Positions 10,922-26,757 of a DNA stretch of 64,000 bases are shown piece after piece. A program made the position numbers and the translations under genes. The DNA is from Cunninghamella blakesleeana. Taxonomy: Eukaryota > Mucoromycota > Mucoromycetes > Mucorales > Cunninghamellaceae. Positions within the stretch are counted from its first letter, which is position 1. Every line of letters starts with the position of its first letter. The notes beneath the pieces were generated by a model. That model worked only from the letters and a program-made list of their open reading frames with translations, searched no databases and had not been told where the DNA came from. The stretch is taken from contig JAFCIZ010000002.1 of assembly GCA_017871115.1 (NCBI GenBank), positions 3,927,501 to 3,991,500 of the forward strand, read 5' to 3'.

Positions 10922-11960
10922 AAATAGAATAGATATAGGGATCATATTATCATACTTTTTTTTTATATGCATAAAATAAAAAACCACTTGATACTATAGA
11001 GTTTCATTATTTAAACTACGTATTATTTTAATTACTCTATTATTATTATTATTATAATATATACTTGATGATTTACCAAAATAAAATTAAAAAAAGGGGA
11101 TCTCGGAATAAATGGAGTTCAACAATTAAATCAAAATATTTTTTTTTTAAAATTCTATAAGGAGTAGTAAATGGATGGTCTTTGCTTACTTTATTAAATA
11201 AAAATTACACTCACACAATAGTTATACAAAGTTTAAATCATATGATATGGTCAATTATAGTTAACCTTTTCGAAAAAGGTGATGTGTTATGAGGATATTT
11301 CCATATATGGCAACCAGTATATATATATAATATTTTTATTATGTAAATCTTGTAAGATCTTTTTTATTTTATTTTTTATTATCATTTAGATTTCGAAACA
11401 TTTTACGTAGTGGATTATTTATTTTTCTTTTTTGTGCTACTAATAATAAAAATAAAAAAATATACATATATCCATTTTTCCTATTTTCTACGCATGTATA
11501 CCAAGTAATAATAAATTATTATGTATTTTATTATTATAAAGTAAATGTGATCAAAAATATAATATAACAATCAATTGGTATAAATCATTATTATAATAAT
11601 AATACAAAATACGTAAAAAATGATTCCTTTTTATTATTTTATATTTTTAATTTGGCAAGTGAGAAAAAGTCATCTTTTTTTGCAGCACAATAAAAAATAA
11701 ATTTTTATAAGGAAACTAAGGGGCGAATTTTGAAAGGTCATTCATTCACTATTTTAATACTTTTTTTTTTTTTTTATATAAAAAAATAAAAATACCTTTT
11801 TTTCTATTTTTCTCTTTCTTTTCCCTTTTTTCTTTCTCTTTACTTTTTATTTTTATTTTATTTTTTATTACCTTTGTCAATAAATTATATCATATTATTT
11901 ATTCATAACCTAATCAATTCTTTATTCTATACTATTCACTGTTTATTTTATATTATATAA
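10922..11960. other. Intergenic, AT-rich; presumed forkhead promoter and leader
   Basis: No coding frame or RNA gene recognised. A long pyrimidine-rich tract at about 11780-11870 precedes the forkhead start, as is common for core promoters in this window. Confidence 0.7.
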
Positions 11961-14003
11961 ATGAGCATGTTGGAATCACCACTACCAATAAACTCAGTAT
12001 CGACTGGTATTATTGATAAAAAGAAAAATAAACAAAAATCAAATTATAATCATAATAATAATGAAACAACTCAGCATACATTAACGAGTATGGGATTAAT
12101 ATCAAGTTTTTCAATTACTACTTCTACTTCAACCCCATTATTGTCAACAACAACAAAAAAGAATAGCGATAATACCACCACTGCCACTACTTTCAACAAG
12201 CCTATAGATCCGTTACACAATGAGTCGATTTCCGATCATGCTAATAATACACGGCGTAAACCTTCCGAGCTGAAATTTAAAATTGAATCTATTGGTGTAC
12301 AACCTGAAGAAGATGACGATTTAGATACTTGTCCTGCTCGTACGCGTGCTATATGGCCACAACAATTGATGCCATGGTGGCAACCTTCTCACCCAAAAGA
12401 TAGACCTCCTTATCCTTATTCTACTTTAATCGCTTATGCTATTTTAGTTAGTCAAGATGGCAGATTATTACTCTCTGATATCTATAAATGGATCTCCGAC
12501 ACTTATCCTTATTATAATTTGAATAATCGTGGTTGGCAGGTAAGAGAATATATATATATAAAATAGAACAATCATAACAATGAATGTATATATTTAGTAA
12601 TATGCCTTTTCTTTTCTTTTTCTATATATAGAATTCTATTCGTCATAATTTATCATTATACAAAAGATGGTTTCTTAAAGTGGATCGTAGACCTACTCAA
12701 GCAAATCCCGGTAAAGGTTGTTATTGGACTTTAGTACCTGGCACCGAACAAATGTTTATGGATAACATTACCGAAGCTGGAGGCCATAGTCGTAAACATC
12801 ATGATATTGGTTTAACAAAGGAATTATCTATGGGGCATCATAACCATTTATTAATGAATCATCCTATTATGTCAACTAATTCAGCAAGTCGCCATCATTC
12901 TATTACATCATCATCGTCGTCGTCGTCGTCGTCGCCATCCTCTTCCTCTTCCTCTTCTCCTACTGTAAATAAATCAAATAGTAATAATTCAATTAGTACT
13001 GTTGGTGGTATCAATCCTACTTTTTCTCATACTAATATGAAAATCCTTTTACCTGAAGACTACCAACAACAAGAAAATGCTAAAAAAAATAGTACAACTT
13101 CATCATCCAATAATAATAGCGTTGATAATAATGATAGTGATGGTGATAATAAGACCGAAACTATATTAAAATCTTCTAAAAAGAAACCAACTTTAAATCC
13201 AACATTTGGTAGCTTCCGTATTACAAGTAATAATAACACTAATGCTAACGAAACCACAAAACGTTCTTTTGATAAAATAATGGCAAACCAAGATATAGAT
13301 GATCAAGTATCAAAACGGATGAAATTGGGAGATATAGATGTTTCTATTGATAATAACGATATTGATATTGATGACTCCAATTCCGATTGTGATTCTGGTA
13401 TCGATGTGGATAATAGACATCTTCAACGTTATAGAAAGAATTCCAAGGGTAATAATAAGTTAATTACTTCCGATGGATTTGTCCTTGATAAAGAAGAAAT
13501 TGAATTATATAATGTATTGGATACTTTCTTGGAACAATTACCTATACCACCTACTACTAACACTGTCACTCTCTTTAACCCATCCTCCTCTACAGAGAAA
13601 GTTGGTGACTTGAATTACCCTTCTACTACTATGACACCTTTTAATATGGTTGAAACAATGAATGATATTAGTAAAAACAATGATACTATGCTTCCCGTCC
13701 ATCCTTTAGATAATGATCCCGTTTTAGGCTATCCTGCATGGCAATACTATTCAACAGATGGATTCTTTTTTGATACAATGGAAACAAATGATAATAATAG
13801 TAATAACAATAATAGTAGCAACGATAATAATATATTATCAATGACTTCTAATGATCAAGATTATACATCCTCTACTTCTACTACTTATCCAAATCTTTTA
13901 ACTTCAAGTTTTGAACCTGATTTATCAAGTATGATGTTAGATATGAATGATCCTTTTGAAAAATTAAATGGTCCTATTATTATTCATTTGAATGGTAATC
14001 AGC

Positions 14004-14043
<40 letters not shown>

Positions 14044-14269
14044 GCAACAACAACAGCATCTTTCTATGGTTGCGACAATGCCTAATGAGGAAATGACAGA
14101 TGAATTTTTAAAATTTGAAGAAGATGATTTCCTTACTTCTCAATTAAATCATTGTGAAATCGAAAATGATACTTTAGATCCTTCTTTACTTTTAAATGAT
14201 TCTGGAAACACTTCTAATGATCCTTTTATTTTGAATATGTCTACTATGTGTGGTTTAATGGAAGCTTAA
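11961..14269 (+). CDS. Forkhead-box transcription factor
   Basis: Two exons, 11961-12539 and 12632-14269, phase 0, 738 residues. The intron splits the winged-helix domain just before its recognition helix. The forkhead domain spans about residues 144-230: RPPYPYSTLIAYAI, then ISDTYPYYNLNNRGWQ, and after the junction NSIRHNLSLYKRWF and a GKGCYWTL wing. Flanks are low complexity: a Ser run (12909-12960), an acidic Asp/Asn region (about 13270-13430), and a Gln run of about 18 encoded by CAA/CAG at 14000-14055. The C terminus is rich in acidic and hydrophobic residues, compatible with an activation domain. A nuclear DNA-binding regulator. Which fungal forkhead clade (Fkh, Fhl1, Hcm1-like) it belongs to is not decided. 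Confidence 0.92.
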
Positions 14270-14825
14270 TTTTATTTTATACTTCTATTATTCTTTTTTT
14301 CTTTTTTTGATAAAAAGTTTTTTATTATTATGGTTTTATATATTTTTAAATTTTAAGTTTATTTTTTATTTTTTAAATTTTTTATACCAATTTTTATTTT
14401 CATCTTTTTTATTTATTTCATTTATACATGATCATTTATTTTCTTCTATATATTCTTTTTTCTCTTATTATTTTCATATATATATATATAGTGTATTTAA
14501 TCATAATATGTATATCATTTATTATTATTATTATTAGTTCCTTTCATATTTCTTTTTTCTTTTTTATATAGTTTTTTTTTCTATTATATTCTATTATATT
14601 CTACTTTTTTTTTCTATTTTTCTTTGATAATAAAGCTTTTTTAGTTGTAAAAAAAAAAAAAAACAATAATCCAGAAAAGGAAAGCATGGACCAATAACAA
14701 GGAGAAAGGATCTAAATTAGTAAGTGATCAAAGTTACACTTACAAAAAAAAAAAATAAGGGTGTTTATTCCTTAATATTTTTTTTATTTTTAATTTTATT
14801 TTATCTCTACCTTAAAAAAGTAGAA
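14270..14825. other. Convergent 3' intergenic region
   Basis: T-rich 3' flank of the forkhead gene, then an A-run at 14649-14663 and an AT-rich spacer up to the stop of the convergent HEAT protein gene. No gene seen. Confidence 0.8.
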
Positions 14826-17800
14826 TCAATAACAATCCAACATATTAGGATCATCGATATCATTTGATGGTTGAATGGATTGGGTCATCATTGATGGACT
14901 GATATCAAAAGCTTCTTGGTATAGATATTCAGGTTGTATGGTTTGTTTAATATGCATTAAATCCAATTGTTGTAGCTGATTTAAAAATTGATTATTTCTT
15001 TTATCTTCTTCATCTAAATTTTCATTTTCATTGGTTCGTTTTTGATTATGTTTATCATTCATTTGAACAGTTGTTGTTGTTGTTTGATTAGTTAATGATA
15101 ATATCCAATCAATTACTTGAACAGCTTCCCATCTTACAATTCTCTGACTATCCTTTACTGTTGCCATTAACCACTGATCACCATTTAATATATAAAAATA
15201 AGACTTTTTTTGTTGATGTTGTTGCTGTTGATCGCCATTTCTATATTTATTTTTTTTATATTGTTGCTTTTCATGTAAATCCAATTCATAAAAACTTTTT
15301 AATAATCTACACACACGTATTCTAACTTCAATATCATCATCATTCATTAACATTGCAAATGTGTTGGATCCTAGCCTACTCTTATCTTCTTCATTATCTT
15401 CATTTCCTACTTCTTTATCCTGTTTGATGACTAACCCTTCACATGATCGATTGGTCACTAAACATATCATGGCATCCAATGTTGCTCGACGAACAAAGCC
15501 TTCAGTATCATATAGTAATTTAGGTAAATGATATGATAATTCCCTTAATTTTTCATGTTGTTGAATAAATAGCCACCCAGGTCCAGTTTTCATCATTAAC
15601 TATTTTCAAGTGCAACAGAAAAAAGATTATACATATATTAATGAATTATTCTTCCTTTTTTTCTTTCTCTCTTGTTATTATTATATCTATTATTTTACCT
15701 GAACTGTATTTAATGCTGAAGCACGAACATAAGGTTCATGATCATTAATGCGTTCAATAACGAGTAAAGGCAGCTTAGTTGTAATAGCAAAATCCATTTT
15801 ATTTTTCTACAATGTAACAATAATAATAATATATGCATATATATTAATATCATCTACTATAAATGATATACTCACTTTATTGTTTTTATTTCTTACCAGA
15901 TGTTTATCATTATTATTAGTATTTGTATCCGCTTTTTCGATATCTATTGGTGATAATAGTGTAGGTTTAAATAGTTTACCAACAAATTCAATCATAGCAT
16001 CACGTACATCCCATTCTATATCAACAAATTTAATTTGAACTCCACTCATAAATGATTTTAGCAAATCCTAAATAAATAAACAAATAAATAGATAATAAAG
16101 TTAGATCGACCGAAAGTAAATATATAAGGAAAAAAAAAAGCTTGCATAAATCAAGGGAGGGATTGTTATTATTACCGGTTGCATTAAAAATGTTTTAATA
16201 GAAGCATGGCCCAATAATTCGTTAAAAGTTGATAACACTAACACCAAATTTCTACTATCCATTTGAATATCATTTATTTTTTCAATTAATAATATCATGA
16301 CCTATATTTTATAAAACATATGTATTATTAGCCACTTGAGTCAAATTAGAGTGGTCATATTTCACCTATATTGTTAATATTATACTTTGTTAATATTGTC
16401 CAGTGATAGTATTGTTGAATAGCGATGTAATAATTGAATAATCATTCGTAAGCAGGATTTTAATAAGCGTTGATCATTGCTAAATAAAGTATCTGAAAAT
16501 ATATATAATACAGCTTCTAATATAGAATTTGGCTAGTTTATAATAATAATAATAATAATAATAGATTATGTTATTAAATAAATAAATCAAACCATATATT
16601 AATAAACATTTAACTTATATATATATATATATATATAATATCCTTATAAACCTACATCTTCTACTTGAAAATCTCTAGCAGTAGATTGTAATGTTTGTAA
16701 GACGGCCTGTAGTAATTTTTTTTTAATAAACAACGGTCTAGGAGCTTTCTTAATTAATTCTGAGATCTATACACATTATTATTATTAATGAGTTGCCACG
16801 CTTAATATATATTAATACTAATACTATTACTAACATCAATAACTTACTTTATAAGATACATCCTCCGAATTATTTTCTGTTTCATGATGTTTGTCACAGC
16901 AGCATTCAATTATTTTTATCATGAATTGGCTGATTATTTGAAGTTCACTTTTGACCCTTATAGATGCTTCATTATTTACTTCTTGTTTATTTGGTATACG
17001 ACTTAATAATTTTGTATTTGTTTGTACTAGCTCTATTCCCACACATATATTGTCCATAACCTTGGAATGTATCATGGATTGGCATACTGTTTGAATGGAT
17101 TCATATAACTTGATAAGATAATGTGAGTTATCGTCTATCATAGTTTCATTGTTAATTTCTAATTTATTATTTTGTATTAAAAGATGATATGGTGATGATG
17201 AACATTGAAATACAACTGATAAAATTTCAATAATTCTTTTTCTAATAATTCGATTGTCCACTTTTATCAGTAAGTTTGTTAATGATGATAGCTGCAATAT
17301 ATATGAGATTAGTTAAATATTTGATAATTGCAATAAACCTGTTATTATTTTTTATTATCATTTATTATTTAAAGGCTTACCAAATAAGTATCTATCAAAT
17401 AACCATAAACAACAGGATCATCACACGCATTTACCATTGTCCAGCAATATTCCAAACCAGCCATAATTAATGATGTAGGTTGTTGGTATGATTCTAGCAG
17501 TTGTTTGATATGATTTGATGGATCCATCTTTTGAAAAAGTTTTTCATGCTCTTGGGAACAAGATTGTTTTTGAATCATCAACAAATAAATTCCACATCCT
17601 TTACTAACTACCTAATTATATAAAAATAATATAAAATCAAGTTGACATTATTATATTCGTCTATTCCTTCATATATTTATTCGTTTATTTAATATTAAAA
17701 GAAAAAAAGAATATAACCATGATTATGACTTACATATATACTGTCATCCATCAGGGATAATGAGATCATCATTTTTGTATCATCACTTTCAAGTAACCTA

Positions 17801-18477
17801 TTGATCCATATTATAAGGAATATAATAGGGGAGGAAATGAATATAGAGCATCAATACTATCATTATTACTATATATTACCATTGAGCACCTTGAGATAAA
17901 TGCATAATACCTTGACAAGCTTCTAAAGAAGCACAGCGAATAGGAGCTTCCAGCGCACGTAATCCAGATAATATTAACGTGAGTAAAAATGAATAGTCTG
18001 TCTTTACTTTAAGAAAAAAACTATTATCTTTTTTTGCTATCCAACAGCCAAGTAAACGAATACATAATGAATAAACACGATCATCTTGATCTATTTGTTT
18101 ACAAGCCTATTAAATTAAACGAACAAAGAAACTTTCAATATTAGGCTATCTTTTTCCTCCGTCATATGTATATATAAACTGAACCTTAGTGCCTCAAAAA
18201 TTCTCTTCTTTTTTATATATATATATATATATATATGTATATGTATATGTATATATTATTATGTTTTTTTTATTTATTTATTTACTAGTACTAATATATC
18301 CAGTACGTTCCAGTCATCAAATAAAGTAATATTGTCGGTGTTATTTATAAAGGTGGTTAAAATAGTTAATATTTTTTCATGTAAAGTGTCATCAACAATG
18401 GACTTTGACATATGGGGTATAGAACGAATAAGATTATGTATATTACAAATATTTAGATCGTCTAATTGTTGTGTCAT
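14826..18477 (-). CDS. BRAT1-like HEAT-repeat protein
   Basis: Eleven exons: 18286-18477, 17880-18106, 17734-17797, 17381-17611, 16848-17291, 16656-16766, 16386-16532, 16176-16301, 15897-16067, 15699-15806 and 14826-15599. All are phase-consistent, giving 864 residues (human BRAT1 is 821). The N terminus (SIVDDTLHEKILTIL) and the next exon (YSLCIRLLGCWIAKKDNSFF) align well by eye with the BRAT1 N terminus; the remainder is helical HEAT-like repeats with Asn- and Gln-rich insertions, and the protein ends in NMLDCY. In animals BRAT1 acts in DNA-damage signalling and chaperones the INTS9-INTS11 cleavage module of Integrator. Orthology is inferred from partial similarity, architecture and length; a different HEAT protein is possible. 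Exon 6 uses an unusual GTAGGT donor. Confidence 0.68.
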
Positions 18478-21215
<2,738 letters not shown>

Positions 21216-22479
21216 TTTATTAAGTTTTTTTTAAAGTCAATAAAATTTTATTATATTTTTCACTCTTAAAAAAGTAATATACCTTTTTATACTTGGAATG
21301 AAAGAGAATCGATAAATCGAAATAGAGGTAAACTATAAAGTATTTTTTTGGAGAATTTAAATTTTTATTATTAGTGTTTGTCAAAAGATCCATTTAAATT
21401 TATTAGCTTTAGTTATTGATATAAAAGTCGTACCAGAGTATGATATGTTGTTGAATTTATAGGATTATTTTAATTTATAGTTAATATTGAGCATAACATG
21501 CTTCAAATAGTATAAATCATTAAGAAAAATAAAAGTTGTAAAGAGAAAAGAAAAAACTAAAGAAAAGAATATTATTCTTTTAATTTAAAAAAATCCTGAG
21601 AAATCTATTGGCTAGGCTTGGAAATAAGCTTTGCTAAACATATTATCTTGATTTACTTGATTTATTTAATATATATATATAATTGTTTTTATTCAATTCA
21701 GTACATTTATATACATATATTAATTATATTTTTTTTATCAAGTAACTACATATATAGAATGTATATATATTTATATACATTTATTATTTATATGGGTGTA
21801 TGTACAGTATCTTGACTTTGAGACCCAAAAATAAAAATAAAAAATAATATATTTGTTTATTACTTTATCTATTTTGTTTATTTGTTTGTTTATTAAACAT
21901 AAAAATAGCCAAGATTCTATTTTTTCGTTTATGGTTTTTTTTTTTTTTTTTTAAAAAAAAAACAACTTTCGATTTCCATTTTTAGGTTCATTGTCAACAT
22001 TAGGTACAAAAGGGTAAACAGTTTTATATTATTATTATTACTATTTCTCCTTCGTTTCAATTTAATATAAATCCATTCGTTATAATGTAATAATAAAAAA
22101 GATAAAGTGAATTGCCATTATTGTTGTCAAGCTACATATGTATGTTATCATTATTATTATTTTGGAAACAATAAACTCTTGGGAGAGGGGAGGAATGGGT
22201 TGTTTAGGTCATGCGATCGCTAAAAAATAAAAAATATGGTATTTAAACTTCCATCATTACACATAGATAGTTTAAAAAAAGATAGTCATAGCAACAAAAT
22301 AGATAGTAACGATAATATAAAAAGTAAGGTGTCAAACTATTTATATTTTTTTTTAATCTTTCTTTTCTTTTTTCTTCTTCTTTTGTTTCTTTTTCTTTTT
22401 TTGTTTCCGTTTTTGATTTTATCCATATTAATTAGTATTTTTAACTTTTTATTTATTTTGTTTATAGAATAGAATAATC
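21216..22479. other. Intergenic region plus probable leader of the SUR7-like gene
   Basis: AT-rich with a T-run and A-run pair at 21938-21962. From about 22236 an upstream short frame begins. A candidate 5'UTR intron (donor GTAAGG at about 22324, acceptor TTTATAG ending at about 22467) would precede the start codon at 22480. No other gene seen. Confidence 0.55.
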
Positions 22480-23292
22480 ATGGCTATTGCTGGTTATATT
22501 GCTACTTTTTTCACTTTTAGTGCTTTAATACTTGAAATATTTACTTTACTTGCTTCTACTTATAATCAGCCTTTTATAAAAGATTTGAATTTTGTTAAAT
22601 TTACTCTTAACGATAAATTTATTGCATTTGGATTATGGTAAGAAAAATAAATATATATAAAGGATAAGAGATGATGGTTCTTTTTATTAAAAATATCAAA
22701 CTATCTATCTATCTATCTATTTAAAAGGGGGTATTGCCAAGGATTAAAAGGTCAAGTTACTTCTTGTAGTACACCTGCTCCTGGGTATATATGGTGTAAG
22801 TACAATACACAAGAATAACATCATGATTTTGATTTTTGATTTTTTTTAAAAAAAAATAAGTAAAAAAATCAAATATATTAAGATTATTTTTATTATCAAC
22901 CATTATATATAGCGACCGCACCAAATATAGGTGATTTCACAACAGGTTTATCAGGAATGGATAAAGTTTATTTTACAAATTATATTTTATATTGGATTGC
23001 ATTTGGTATAACTCTTGGTGCTTTAGCATCAACAGTTTTAGGTCATTTTGGTAGAGGGATTGATTTGTTAGCTTCACTTGCTACATTTTTATGCACACTC
23101 CTTATGTTGGTGATCTTTATTATTTTCTTGGTGGTTTCTTTAAAGGGTGTTAATGCTGCGAGAGACGCTAATCCGTCCGCTTATGGTCAGCTAGGTTATT
23201 GTATATGGATGAATTTAGGTGCTATGGTTGCTTTATTATTAGGATCTTTATGGTATTGTTTTACTTGTATCTTTGGTCCTCCAAAGCAATAA
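22480..23292 (+). CDS. SUR7/PalI-family four-pass membrane protein
   Basis: Three exons, 22480-22637, 22728-22795 and 22913-23292, 201 residues. TM1 is near the N terminus (YIATFFTFSALILEIFTLLA). An extracellular loop holds the claudin-like GLWGYC plus a second Cys (VTSCSTP), formed across exons 1 and 2. Three further hydrophobic segments follow, at about residues 103-125, 130-155 and 175-195. The GLWxYC-Cys pattern and topology fit fungal SUR7/PalI proteins of eisosomes or pH sensing at the plasma membrane. The C terminus is very short (CIFGPPKQ), unlike the long cytosolic tail of PalI/Rim9, so a SUR7-like role is favoured. The start codon lies after a probable leader intron. Family assignment is fair; exact role unknown. 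Confidence 0.75.
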
Positions 23293-23812
23293 TCCCTCTT
23301 TCTTTTTTTTTTTTACCCTTTTTTCCCTTATATATAAATATATAAATATCATCCCTTATTACATACATATAACTATATATAATAATTATTATTTATATTT
23401 CTTCTACTTATATAACTTACTACTAATTTAATTTTATATATAATATATGATTGACCTTGTGATAATTATTCCATCAATGATAATAAATAAAATAGTCATG
23501 TATATATAATAATAAAGTGATAAAAAAAAAACTTTAATCAGTTTATATATACGTTAAATTATATAATGATGCTATTTGAGTAATAATAATAGTAAACTTT
23601 TTTAAAAATAAAGATGTGGATGGATAGATAAGATATAAAAGAAAATGCATAATAATGATAATATATAGGGAAAAAGTATAATATTGAAAGTAATCAAAGG
23701 ATGTTAAAAAATACTATATAAGTATATATATATATATATATATATATTTCAGTACAAGTAAATAATATAATAATAATAAAAAAGATATTATACACAGATT
23801 TTTCTTTCTTTC
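23293..23812. other. Convergent 3' intergenic region
   Basis: AT-rich spacer between convergent stops, with an (AT)n tract at about 23727-23748. No gene seen. Confidence 0.8.
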
Positions 23813-24211
23813 TTAAGCGCGACTACGATCTCTACTACGTTCCAAAGCTAAAATAATAAAATAAAATAATATATATATCATTTAGCATATGCACTCATTA
23901 TAAAACATTTAAATCACAAGTACTTACGATTATAATGTAACAATTTTTCAATCAAATCAACATGAGTAAGTACCATACGTCTACAACAATAGCGTTTTAA
24001 TCCAAGAGCATCAAGTGCTTCACTATTTCATATATAAAAATAATAAAAATAATAAAATATTAGTTACTTTTTAATAAAAAAATACTTATAACTTTCTATT
24101 ATATCATAATAGTTACCCTTCAGTATATTCAGCTTGTAATAAAGATAAATAATTATCCCATTTATTACCAATGACTTTACCACAAGAAAAACAACGTACT
24201 GGAATAATCAT
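23813..24211 (-). CDS. RPB10: RNA polymerases I, II and III subunit RPABC5 (RPB10)
   Basis: Three exons, 24117-24211, 23928-24022 and 23813-23847, 74 residues (yeast has 70). A zinc-binding core subunit shared by all three nuclear RNA polymerases. The invariant N terminus [18 protein letters not shown] carries the CxxC, and RYCCRRM the second Cys pair. [15 protein letters not shown] completes the fold. The C-terminal Arg/Ser-rich tail (RSRDRSRA) is slightly longer than usual. Too fragmented by introns to appear as a long open frame. Certain. Confidence 0.97.
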
Positions 24212-26097
24212 TTTTATAAATATACAAAATGTTGAAGAAAAAAAAAAAAAAAGAAGAGGAGAGGAAAAAAAAATTTACGCCGCCATTTTTCTTTTTAAAA
24301 CGAAGTCACCATGAGTTTGAAAAAAGTATGAAGTTCTCTTCTACTTTAAATTTTTATCTCTTTCCATTATTCTAACTTTATTCTTCTCAACTTAATTATT
24401 TTAGTTGATTAAAATAATACATTCTGCCCAACGGTATATATTATTATTATTATTATTATTATTTGACTACAATACACCTCATATTTAATTTTGTAAATAA
24501 TGAAATTAAAATAAATAGTAATTATTTTTATTTTTAAAGATGTTGAAAATACAATATACATATACTATTTATATTTAGTTTTTGACAGCATAGCAAATAG
24601 TATAAAAAAAAACTATGTATAATAGTCGAGATCTCTCCATATATATATCTTTTTACTATATAATACATTATTTTATTATAAGCACCAAACACTATTCATT
24701 TTTAGTAGTATTTACATAAAAATCAAGCATGTGAGCTTTTTCAGTTATTCACTAATAATAGTATTAAATAATACATATGGTTATACCAATAATGGTGGAA
24801 CGAATGGTATAGAATGGAATAAAAATGATGAAAAAGCTCTTAAAAAATGCTTTAAAATATAAGATTCATGGAACTTTTCAATGATTTATGCGAATGTTTA
24901 AACGGTCAAGGCATCCAGATTTTATCAAACAATACAATACAATAACTGTCAAATTTTAGTCAATATCAGCGTTCGTGTTCTTGGTGGAGTAACAGGTTAA
25001 GTTTTATAAAGTCAATGACTTACCAACTCAAGAACAACACATCGGAAAAAATTTGGATTTTAATCCATACGCCCCTGATGAACTATAATGATGACATCAA
25101 GAGAAGTTCATGTTATCTTGGATTGGTTATAACTTTATTACAACAGTTAAAATGATAAAAAGTACATATATTTTAATAATCTTTTATTTTCACCTTCTTT
25201 ACATTGTATTGTTAATTTTATAATAAAGACTTATTTTCCATTACATTAAATTTTGAAATTTTATCGGCAAAAGTATTTGATATTGGAAAAAAGAAGAGAC
25301 TAATTATCATTTTCAATGTTGAGGCGTTATCATCAGTTTTGTCGATTACATCTTGTTAGCAGCAGTAACAACAACAACAAAATTTACGAGTTCTAGACAT
25401 ACTGAGTCAGTCATCAATAGAAGAATAACGTGAAAAACAAAACGATAGTTTAAATAATTAATAGCACTTATAAAAAGTAGTATAATATTAACGATGGTAC
25501 AATATAATAGTACCAATCAAAAATACCGAAAATAAAATGGTAGTGCATTTGGTTCATAATACTTTTTTTCATTGGATTTGCTGGTTTCTTTATTAAACCT
25601 TATTTTTATTTTTTAAACTAGTGTGATAATATGCATGTTTTTGATCAGGGAACTAAGAATAATAAAATTGCTTGTTTTACTATTAGAGCTAAAATAAATA
25701 GCATTTGGCTGATCAGTCAAACAATAAAAATGGTTTTCATTATAAAAAAAAAAATATCCTGAATCATCAATTAACGCGAATCTTATTTGTTTGAATCTAT
25801 TCAATCATTCTACTTTCTAAAATAATATATATGAATAATAATAAAAAAGCTTAAGTATTATTTTTCTTTGATCATTTCATTTATTGATTTAATAATAGCA
25901 AATTTCTAACGTATTTAATTGGTGTATTGGCTTTGTGAAATCTAAAATAATAAATAATTTTGTATACATGTTGACACGGTTTTTTTATTAAGAGGCGCAG
26001 CTTTTAAATAAAGTTTTTTAAAAATTAAAGAATAATTTTTCTTGCTATTTTCTTTTCCTTTTACTTTTTTCTTCTTTATAATTTATCCACAATAACA
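24212..26097. other. Long AT-rich intergenic region with a possible decayed gene
   Basis: No intact gene. About 24730-25130 (+) contains protein-like text with frameshifts and stops. One piece, around 24798-24950, faintly resembles a Myb/SANT-like helix region (W then acidic residues, later an RS-rich helix), but too weakly to name. The rest is microsatellite and AT-rich sequence. Confidence 0.45.
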
Positions 26098-26442
26098 ATG
26101 AGTAGCAATAATGAAAGGTCATTCACTTATGGAGACTTAATTCTCATTAAAAATGAAAATGATTTATATTTAACTATGGACAAAGACGATCAAACCCAGC
26201 TTAGTTTTCAACCTTACGATGAAACCGAAAAATCACAAAAGCTACTTGTTGGTGGGAATGAAAAGTTAGGTGATCAATTTTATTTAACTTTCAAATATGG
26301 TCCTGGATTTTTATATATTGATAGTAGCGATTCTTTAGTAAAAAATGGTCTACCTTGGACAGAAAGAACTATGTTTGATGTATCCCTTTTAAAAAAAGCG
26401 TTGCACTTGGATCATTTATCTTTTATTAAAACAAAAGAATAA
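26098..26442 (+). CDS. Uncharacterised 114-residue protein
   Basis: An intact, intron-free frame with a clean start (atgagtagcaataat) after a pyrimidine-rich stretch at about 26040-26080, and a TAA stop followed shortly by an AATAAA-like signal at about 26469. The protein is soluble-looking and acidic/Lys mixed, with alternating hydrophobic residues suggesting beta strands (YGDLILIKNENDLYLTM; FYLTFKYGPGFLYID). It has no signal peptide, membrane segment or low-complexity run, unlike most spurious frames here. I do not recognise the family. It lies between RPB10 and HMG-CoA lyase with its own promoter-like region. Its composition favours a real gene. Confidence 0.65.
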   Translation: MSSNNERSFTYGDLILIKNENDLYLTMDKDDQTQLSFQPYDETEKSQKLLVGGNEKLGDQFYLTFKYGPGFLYIDSSDSLVKNGLPWTERTMFDVSLLKKALHLDHLSFIKTKE

Positions 26443-26757
26443 AAAGAAAATAAAGCATTTGATTATCCAATAAATTGTGTATTATAGAATAATTGACTTC
26501 AATCAAATATAATAAAAATTAAAGAATTTTTTATTTTATTAACAGTATACGCTGTTTTATAAAATTCAAATGGATAAAAGATTATTACTGGTAGGTCGTG
26601 AGAAAGATTGCTTAAATTTATAAAATCTCCGCCCTTATTTCTTTTTTTTTTTTTAAAAAGTTCATATCTTTCATTTTTTTTTTTTTCTTTCATTTTTTTT
26701 TTATTTTTCTCTTTTTTTACTTGATATCTAAACTTTTAATAGATCATTTAATAAAAT
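26443..26757. other. Intergenic between orphan gene and HMG-CoA lyase
   Basis: AT-rich with long T-runs at about 26640-26720 before the lyase start. Nothing else seen. Confidence 0.8.

Noticed and set aside
12909..14055. Ser and Gln runs in the forkhead gene as unusual
   Set aside because: Similar homopolymers occur in many genes here; a general trait of this genome.
22236..22472. Separate small membrane protein
   Set aside because: Its hydrophobic part is the T-rich intron before the SUR7-like start; better explained as leader with a uORF.
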